NCBI GenBank assembly: GCA_019321725.1
Contig: CM033113.1
Span: 8,246,001-8,310,000, forward strand
Source: Paulownia fortunei
Lineage: Eukaryota; Streptophyta; Magnoliopsida; Lamiales; Paulowniaceae
DNA: 64,000 nt
Direction: 5' to 3'
Positions 55,801 to 64,000 of this stretch are shown here, piece after piece. The position numbers were made by a program, and so were the translations under genes. The notes under the pieces were generated by a model. The model was not told the origin of the DNA. It searched no databases and was given only the letters and a program-made list of their open reading frames with translations. How positions within the stretch are numbered: position 1 is the stretch's first letter; every line of letters begins with the position of its first letter.

Positions 55801-58800
55801 TCATACTTTTTGTTCTCTGTAACTATTGCAGGAAAGGGGCAAACAACGGATCCTTTGTATTTCAAGACGTGGGCCCAATGCCTAAAATCCAAACTCAAAA
55901 TGCTCCGAGACACCTATTTTTTCCTCTTTGATAAATCTTAGTTATATTCATATTTGTAGTTGGCTTATGGTTAGATTTGTTTCTGAAAGTAGATAGACAG
56001 TTTCATTCTTCGTATGTGCACCAACTAACCTCTACAAGCATTTTACATATCACAAGAGAGTCCTAATATACAATCCGACTGGAAAGTTTATGGGGTTTTT
56101 TGGCCTTCATGTCACTGGGAAATGGCTACAAATAGGCTCATTCGGTTACGTATTCTCATTATGACTGAGGCTTGTAAGAGCATTCTTGTTTCCTTGTGTT
56201 TAAGATGCATATAGGTGTCAAATTCTGGCTTTTATCTTGGGCTTCACCTTGTTGCAAAGAATCATTCAGGAAGGAGATACGAGCGGCTCACAGGAATGTT
56301 AGGTGTCTCAGGCATGGGGGTAGATGTGGAAGATCGGAGCAAATGTTTTGTCTGTGGTACTGGGTCAATCTTCTTTGTTGTGTGCTTGAAACTGATGCAT
56401 CAGTAAGATGGGGTAAGGGGGTAAAAAGGACAGAACTGATGTTCTTTTAATTTTTGGGTGGGTGGGTGTCTGTGGGGGTATTCACTGTTTCAGTTGGTAC
56501 TTATTCAGTGGGGCAGGGTGGAATTTAATTTTTATAAACTTGCCGAGTATCAGGCGCATTTGCATGCTTTAATTCTTAGAAATGATTACCATATTCAGAG
56601 CCAAAGCCCTTAAATCGGGGGTGCATATAACTCATAAATGAGTTCCTCAATAGAGAACTGCTGGCTTTTGAGATTTGAGCACTAACAGTTCATAAACTTA
56701 AGCATTCAATGCATAATTAACTTCTTCAATTTTATTGTAGTGTTAGTTGAAGGGCGTTATCTGTTAATGCTTTAGTTATTTTTCTTCTTCATTTCCGTTT
56801 GTGCTTTAATTATCTTCTTCAGTTTTTCCCTGTGTACTTTGTGTCACTTATTAACAACTACTTTATTTTCAATTTGTTTACATCATTTTTTTTTGTATAT
56901 ATTGGAAGATAAGCATCACTGAATTTTCTTGTATGGTTTCTCTTTTGGAAGCTTACTGAACTAATATCTTTTTCAGGAATGGTCAAATTCGAGATCCAAC
57001 TGTCATTGAGGTTCTACTTGAAGTTGCTCAGGCCTTGTATGATGGCTTAGACTTCTCAAATATGAAAAAGGATGATTATCAGCATCCAACTCGTGTGATT
57101 TCCCGTTTTGTATATATGGTAACCTACTTTTAGTTGCAAAAAGGTTGTGTTCATCAATAATTGAGGACTCGATAAAGTTGGCTATGGCATAGTAAGAATT
57201 CATTGCCAACACTGATGCACTTGTTACTGTTAGGTTGACCATGGGACGGAGGTCGAAAGCCATTTAAGGTTCCTTGCTCAATGCCGTGGAGCTTTTGCTA
57301 GCATTAGTGAACTCCAGGTTTCTCACCCTCTTTTATTTTATTCTTTTTGTTTGTGTGTTTTCTTAGTTATGATGCAGGTCAATAACTTGGTTATTCAATT
57401 CAATTGCTGCAATTTTTTGTTTCCCACATGTTACACAAAGCAGATTGACTGTTCAGTCAGTGACGCACTGTGTTACACAATAGCTTGTGATCCTGCAATC
57501 ATTGATGAGAGAGTATCTTGTAGCATTCATAATACAACCTTTTGTCATCTCATATTCTATGACAGTAAAACTTGCGAATTATCTTGTAGATTATGAATCC
57601 CAATGTGAAGTTTACTCAATATATGCTCGTTTAAAAAAATACTTTTTTGAAGCATCTAATTTCAATTAAAATTTTTGGTTCAATTATTATAGTGAATTTA
57701 CTTTATTAAATACACATTACATGCCCAATTAAACAAGCACAAAGGTGCCCTATAAATATGCTTTAGAAATTACTATAATAATGTTAAAGAGACTTTGCTT
57801 TATTCCAAACTTTGCCTTTTTATTCGAAATCATCCTTTTACGAAAATTAGTACTGTACATATTAGTGTAATAACTGAACTTCTCCCTTCACCCCAAGTTT
57901 CTGCATAAACTGAGTTGAAACTAATAAAGAATTTCATAATTTTACCTGTTTTTGTAAAACATGCCGGAACAGGCTGACCCCATTTCTCCCCGAGAGGGGA
58001 GAAGCTGAAGATGCTTTTAAATGAATTGTGCCTACGGCTACACCACGGGATTATATAAACTCCTCACCTCGAGTTTGTTTTAATAACTAGTTTCTTTCTA
58101 ATGTTGCATGTTACTGATCAGGGTTTACTTCCTCCCCACTTTTTCTTTCTTGTTTTGCTCACCTCTGGAGGGTGGGGGTTGTTATTGTCGATATTACTCT
58201 ACTCTGTTTACCTCTGTGGACTTTGTCTCAGTCTTCGCAAGGTTGATTCTTTGAATTTGTCATACTCTGCTTGCGATAAACATTATTTCTAATTGCAGGA
58301 GATGCTTGTTCATTCCAGCAACAACTTAGCTGTTAGAGCAATGAGAGATGGAAATAGTAGTATCAGCTTTGTCAAAGCATGTCTGGCGTTTAATGAAGTT
58401 ACAATACCTGCTATTCCTACTAACTTAAGACAGTTGAACTTATATCTTGAAACTGCAGAGGTGCAATTTTTTCTTCGGATTCAAGTTTACTATCATATTC
58501 TTGGAACCATCATATGCTCGTCTCCTTAACTTTTCTATGTATCAGGTGGCATTACTGGGTGGCTTTATTTCTCATTCGGATGGGCTTATAAATGCAGCAG
58601 TAAATCGTCTGCAAAATCTGGACTCAGTCAATGGTTAGATAAATACTTCTTTCACCAGAAAGATGCAGCAGTTACTAGTTGTATTTACTCACAGAATTTT
58701 CACTAATGAATGCTTAGTGTAACATTATGAGAGGAGCTGTACTTGAAAGTTAAATAGGATCCTTAATTCTAATAGTTGATATTCTAATGATAAGAAAAGC

Positions 58801-61800
58801 CTCCATGGTGTTTCGTGGCATGAATGTGAAAATCTATGGAATAACAGATCAGCAATATAGCATTAACATTACTGGTATTGGGGGGTACTTGTCATGATAA
58901 AGAATTGTTGGCACTAAAAGAGCATCTAATGAAGTAGTGATGGGCCTTGCTGTGAGCGCTCACAGCCACTTCAGTGAAATGGAAGAGATGGGGTCTGACA
59001 ATTTTTTTGTGCTTGTATCTCTTTTCATTGTGTGGGAGTCTGGGACTCATCACACGTCGAGTGACTTAGGATGGAGAACTGACAACTAGAAAGACAGCCA
59101 AATGACAATGTACTGATAGCTCTTGTAACAATCACCTGTAACTTCAGTGTGTTGACTGCTGTAACTAAACAAAAGTACACTTATTCTATTCTTATGAACC
59201 ACGTCTTATTTATGACATCCTTTTCGACTACGTGTGTCCACAAATAGGAGTTAACTGTGACCTGATAATCTCCAATTGTCGCATAATTCCATTATGAAAT
59301 TTGTATGTCACTTCTATCCGTAGTTAACCTGAGTCTTTATGCTTTAGCTCCTTGTTTCTCCCTTGCTACATTTATTAACTAAACAAATTTACACTATCTC
59401 ACCTTCTTACATATCGTATTACTTGTTCTAGTACTGGTTTACTACAAATTGAAGTGCTGAATCAATGTGCTTGCTGTAGGCGTGCGGATGGCCGAAGATG
59501 TCGATTGGATTATTTCATTAATATGCAAGTTATGCGCCATGTTGGTGATGGTTCCAGGTCTTACTACTTCCCTGTGGTTGTATTTGTAAACTTCACACAA
59601 ATTAGGTTGCCTTTTACCTACTTTGTAGAATGACAATGATAGTCCCAGTTTCCCATTCTGCATCTCTGTGCACACTTATTTATAACACTAGTGATGTACG
59701 TGTTACTTGAATGAGCTGGAAGTAGCTCTGGATTTTTTACCTCTCTTAACTTTCCTGATGCCATATTTTCTCACTGAAGGTAGCCTTGAACCAGGAGTGG
59801 TCTGGATTCCTAAGCATGTATTTTCTTTCCTAGACTCCCAGTCATGGTGATGCTTACGATCACTTATTTATTAAACTTGCTTAGTTTGCATTTTCTCTTT
59901 GGTGGTGATCTTTTCCCATATTGTAGGATATTGCCCAGAATGAAGACCAAGGTATTATCTGCGATTGTTTTCTTGTCAGCAGCATTATCCCAGAATCAAC
60001 TCCTGTACCATGCTGTCAGTGGAGAGGTAATAATGTTAGGTTGTTAATACTCTGTGAATGGTGGATCAAAGTTTTTGCATTATTTGCTTAATACCTGCTA
60101 GGTTTTTAAATTTGATCCTGGCTGCAAAGCATTAGGTGGAGAACCAGTGAAAACTATTATCATGCAATGAAGAGGTAAAATATGTGAAGTACTTGAAGCG
60201 GGTTGCAATTAAATTGGCTTGTTAGGGTAATATAGTCCATGTTCTTGACTTGACCTTTAAGGTCACTCTGGCCTTAATGTCCAATTTGGCCTGGCCACAA
60301 GGTATAATTCACTTTTTCTATGATCTCAAGTGATCCCCTCAATGTCCGAGCCCTGAACCTGGGATATTTTTGAATCTGCCAGTAGTCTTTAGGTTACATA
60401 TATGTGCAGACTGATTTTTGGCTGAAGTAAATTAACCTGTAAAATGAGGGAAATGGCTAACTTGTAATGCCTTTGGGTAAATATGTATGTCCTAACATGC
60501 TCCAAATTTGGACTTGTGCATATATTTACAGACTGATTTTTACTGAAGTAAATATTAACTGTAGATTGAGGGAAAAGACTAACTTATAACTTGAGAGAGC
60601 TACTGACAATTTGATCATTCCTAGATTTTTAATACTATTCTAATATAAACTGAGACTTCTTAGGTGTACATAAAAAGATCAAAAAAGGAAAAAACCTCTA
60701 GAAACAAAGAAAACATAGGGAAATAAATTCCTTACCAAACTGAGCACGTAAATGGAGCTTTATGATACGTTAGGCATCAAAAGGGGGAGGGGTGGAGAAA
60801 GGAAGGGGAACGGTTACAATCCTTTCCTGAAGGGTTGTTATAGGTAACCCTTCATCTTTTTTGATATATAATGGAAGGGAAGGAAAAGTCAACCCATTCT
60901 ATTTATTTGATATCATAAAGAAAACATCAGAAAGGGAAGATATTTGTGTTGAAATTTATTTCCTACTTCGACTAGGATGTATTGAAAATTGTACAAGAGG
61001 TGATGCCGTACAAGAGAATTGCCTCACGTCTCTTGTTTCTGTTCCTCTCCATTTCTTGTTCTTACAAAACTAAACGACAGGTGTGTTTTGCCTCCCAGTT
61101 CGTCAACTCCTCCAACCTCTGCGCCAGACATTGCATTAGCTGGATGGCACCCAACACTCATTTTAATCTCCCCCATTGTACCTTGTACTTTTTTTATATA
61201 TGACAAACTATATACTGAGCGATTTGCCTGTTGTTGTGTACACAATGACTTGGAACATTCTAGTGTAGGCATGCTCATCTCTTGCTCTCTCTCTGCATGC
61301 ATATGCGAATACATATTGTATACATATCTCCTGTTGGTTGTATTGCTCTTTTGCGCACCATAACAGTTTTTTTTTAATATCTATCCAGGTCATGGGTAAT
61401 TACCAATTATTTTTTGGTGTTCACTCCTATCATCAAGAACTGTTGTCATTGTCTGGCGGTGTTCTTCAGGGCATTGTAAATATTGTGATGCAAGAGTCTT
61501 CTATGGTGAAGTGGTTTTATATTTTTTTTATTTTTTTCATCTTATTCATTCTCCCTTTTGTCACTTCTCCCCCTTGCTGTAGCGGCTTCTTTTCTGTTCT
61601 TTTTCAGTTTTGTGAATTTTCTATGCAGTATTACTGGTTTCTATGAATTTATATCATTACACTTCGGACTGATATATATGTATTGCGAACTTGAATGCTG
61701 GCTCTCAGGCTGTCCGTGGAAAGATGGCTCTCGAAGCTTGTAACTGTGTAGCTTCATCCTTCACGGTAAGCAAATGGATACGTTTTGGTGGTAATCTAAT

Positions 61801-62431
61801 TAATCATGCAATAAAAATTGCAGTTTCTCACGCTCTTGATTCTTGAAAGATAGAGGTGTGTGCGCCAATAAACTGTTCTTTCATGCTTGTCATCCTTGGA
61901 AACATTTTCCGCTTCCTCCCATTTTTTCCCTGCTGTGGAATCTCTACTGCCCACCCCCACCCCCACCCCCATTTTCCTCCTAATTTGCCTCCTTTTGTTG
62001 GGTTATTTATGGGCATGGTGCAAGACACGAGTATTTAGCAGATGGCCTTATGCCTTTCCTGGTGTAAGCACCAGACTTTTGCATAGTTTCTTGGTTTATT
62101 TGTACTTTATGTTGTAGATTAATACCAGATATAATCTATTTCACTATTATTAATCCTGCAAAATCGGTCATTGGTGTTACTCACACACAAACACACGGGT
62201 GTCTCTGAGCTAATATATATGTGATGACATTTTCTGGTATTTCTCTTCTTCAAAAGAATTATGTATTTGGTCATTTTTAATTTTTATTTTGTGCATTCCT
62301 AGATTTCTGATGAATCCTTAGAAGCATGCTCCAAATTGGTGGAAATTGCCAAGTCTTGCTTGAGTGCAGGTGACAAGTTTCTGCAATCTACTTTGAAATT
62401 TTTAGATGCCCACCAATTTTGTATAGGATAG
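46853..62431 (+). CDS. VPS35L: VPS35L homologue (Retriever complex subunit); exon 1 frameshifted
   Basis: Model: join(46853..46965, 47201..47425, 47605..47635, 47707..47900, 48654..48813, 49841..49937, 50675..50844, 51333..51499, 52558..52746, 52849..52938, 53455..53535, 54287..54430, 54646..54728, 56977..57118, 57234..57317, 58299..58460, 58546..58633, 59480..59557, 59780..59846, 59927..60026, 61389..61505, 61709..61765, 62303..62431). This gives 922 aa after one base is supplied in the C-run at 46909-46912; every later junction is in phase. VPS35L (UPF0505/C16orf62) is an alpha-solenoid scaffold that with VPS26C and VPS29 recycles cargo from endosomes. Family segments include KVARLLMDTSVIQFYPTLFV, DAKETCNNWFSKIGSVRELL, YLELAILPCWRFL, GIADPLASAYCRLYL, LRFLAQCRGAF and KACLAFNEVTIPAI. 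Without the extra base, exon 1 runs out of frame into stops in exon 2. Intron 5 carries a MITE and intron 13 a tandem repeat. Confidence 0.93.
49179..49524. mobile_element. hAT-type MITE in VPS35L intron 5
   Basis: The left end is TAGGGGTGTAAACGAATTG. The right end read on the minus strand is TAGGGCTAAAAAACAAATC. The two imperfect terminal repeats both lead into TCGAGTCGA/AGCTTGA-rich sequence. The flanking octamers are GTTGGGGG (49171-49178) and GTTGCGGG (49525-49532), 7 of 8 identical, which fits an 8-bp hAT target duplication. The element is 346 bp and has no coding capacity. Confidence 0.85.
55403..55555. repeat. Two-copy 76-bp tandem repeat in VPS35L intron 13
   Basis: The unit starts gaattatcaattattatat and includes actcgagcagacagcaac and aggcttaacattcttcaatt. 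It occurs at 55403 and 55479 with only a few differences, so the duplication is fairly recent. Confidence 0.88.
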
Positions 62432-64000
62432 TTGTAGGGTATAATTAGTTGTGCATGAATTTCACAGCTCGAGTCTTGTATAATTGTTGTACAATAATAC
62501 TATTGTCTGTGAAAAGCCAGAGAAAATGATAGCATACGGGCTACACAAATTGTAGAACAAGTAACATCGCTGGCATGTTTCTTGCCAAGGAAATTGTATT
62601 TCTGTAATTTTTTGGAATATAGAGGGCATAAGAGTTGCTCACCCTCAAAAAGAAATTTTTGTAAGTGTCTCTCTACCAATGTCTGTTTCATTTTCTAAGA
62701 GCCTCATGGAAACGAAGGGAACTTCATGACCTGCCGGTGCAGGGTGAGAGTTCAAGATACTTCGGCGGTGAGAGGCCAAAAAAGAGAAACAAAGGATAGC
62801 AGGAGCGCTTTTTTATTTTTTTTTATTTTTTGATTTCAATGGATACAGTAACTTTAGAATTATAATCAAGGGCTGAACTCATTCTCCTGCTGGTTCTTCC
62901 ACTTGAATTTTGTATTGGGTGTTTTTTCCCCCCCTTTTTATTTAAATCGAAAGATTTAATACATAATTTCATAAATGTCTGGGCAGATTGACATAGAATA
63001 CCCTCTGATTGTGTACAAACCCGTTCGTCCTCTGTGAAATGCAGGCTCATTTTTGCAAAACAACCATTCTTCCAGTGTAAAGCCTAATTGGAGTGGAAAG
63101 AAATACTGTTTTTCTTTTCAGTTCAATTGAATTGGATCTTCAATTGATCCATGTGGAAATTCAACATTTCTTCATAAATAAAAATGAGATAGAAGATGAT
63201 TAAAATTCTGAGTACTATATGCATGTTTGGAACACTTTTAAAATAAAAGTTCATTTATAAAATGAATTTTTTAATATGAATTTTTTTAAAAAGTGTATAA
63301 GTATTGTTAAATGTTTGTTTGAAATGTAATTTAACGTCCATTTAGTAGAGGTGTAAGAAAAGAAATTCAAAAATCATAATTTTGCATTTCTTCAAAATGG
63401 ATTTTTGGAAAAATAATTTATTTTAAAAGTCCATTTAAAAATAATTACCAAATACATAACTTTTTTATAATTGGATTTTTATATCTAAAAATTCGTTTGA
63501 AATGAATTTCCAAACACCCTCTATATCTATTTTTGAATAAATGGATTTGTCACTCAAAATAACCCTAGAGCAACTATCCACATTATTTAAAAGATTTTCA
63601 ATCGTATATGTAGAAGGGGGTTATTTATATGATTTATTACTCAAAATTAACGAACTTGATTTTATTCAATATTTGGTCATTGGCTATAAGATTAAAGTTT
63701 TGTATTAATGGTTGATGAGTGAAAAGTTGAATTGATCTATAGTTGAGGGGCACTTTATGATATAATTGTATTCAGTAAATAGAAGCCCAGTGATAAATGT
63801 GCCCACTCCGTAATAAGGACCCAATAAACGTCCCAAACTAAAGAGGCCCAAATTTTGAGAGAAGATTGATACTGTGTTTGTCAGATTACCGCCTCCGAAA
63901 TTCCCTATTTTCTAGGGTTCTTAAATTAATTTAAATATAATTATTCTCATAAATACTCATTCAACTTCAACTTGTACGCCAAAATTATCTGACGATTGAC
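62432..64000. other. Intergenic end region; possible next promoter at the right edge
   Basis: The VPS35L 3' UTR is expected in the first few hundred bases. A MITE-like palindromic repeat lies at about 63222-63522. From 63784 to 63930 there are site II-like words (AAGCCCAG, GGACCCAATAA, GAGGCCCAAATTTTG) and CTAGGGTT, suggesting a promoter for a gene beyond the window. No coding start is visible. Confidence 0.45.
63222..63522. mobile_element. MITE-like element with TGTTTGGAA ends
   Basis: The left end reads TGTTTGGAACACTTTTAAAA. The right end on the minus strand reads GTGTTTGGAAATTCATTTC. Between them are several self-complementary A/T-rich phrases (caaaaatcc/ggatttttg, aaagtccattt). GTGTTTGG ends with palindromic bodies are common in plant MITEs. 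The target duplication is not clear, so the exact bounds are uncertain. Confidence 0.5.

Overview
This window is plant nuclear DNA, most probably from a eudicot. The genes are split by short AT-rich introns with GT..AG ends. The families include a GT61 Golgi glycosyltransferase, a DOMON/cytochrome b561 protein and an RTL2-type RNase III. The intergenic DNA is AT-rich and carries a Ty1/copia element and hAT-like elements. No bacterial-style operons, CRISPR arrays, rRNA or tRNA genes were seen.

Layout from left to right: a GT61 glycosyltransferase (+, 1181-2772); a convergent RTL2-like RNase III (-, 2978-6128); AT-rich spacer; CNOT9/RCD1 copy A (-, 8843-13365); a hAT-like element (13790-20674) split by a decayed copia retrotransposon (14193-19878) with a perfect 5-bp target duplication; about 7 kb with no recognisable gene; CNOT9 copy B (-, 27686-34934), a diverged tandem paralogue; a PLP-homeostasis protein (-, 36867-39958); a DOMON plus cytochrome b561 protein (-, 41172-42656); an AT-rich spacer with a long imperfect inverted repeat; and a 23-exon VPS35L gene (+, 46853-62431). 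The last 1.5 kb holds a MITE-like repeat and what looks like the start of another promoter.

Exon models were built by hand. They rest on splice-site phase and on recognised family sequence, and every junction was checked for frame. The genes are mostly unrelated housekeeping functions (mRNA deadenylation, endosomal recycling, vitamin B6 homeostasis, dsRNA cleavage) and do not form one pathway. The only related pair is the two CNOT9 copies, which share the same nine-exon structure with identical internal exon lengths.

The most notable signals are these. (1) Three genes (CNOT9-B, the DOMON/b561 gene and VPS35L) each need exactly one extra G or C in a short G/C run of their first exon to read through, which looks like systematic consensus error rather than three pseudogenes. 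(2) The CNOT9 tandem pair has one conserved and one diverged copy. (3) Transposons are nested between the pair. (4) A long inverted repeat lies just upstream of the DOMON/b561 gene. I found no clear evidence of a wholly new biological system.
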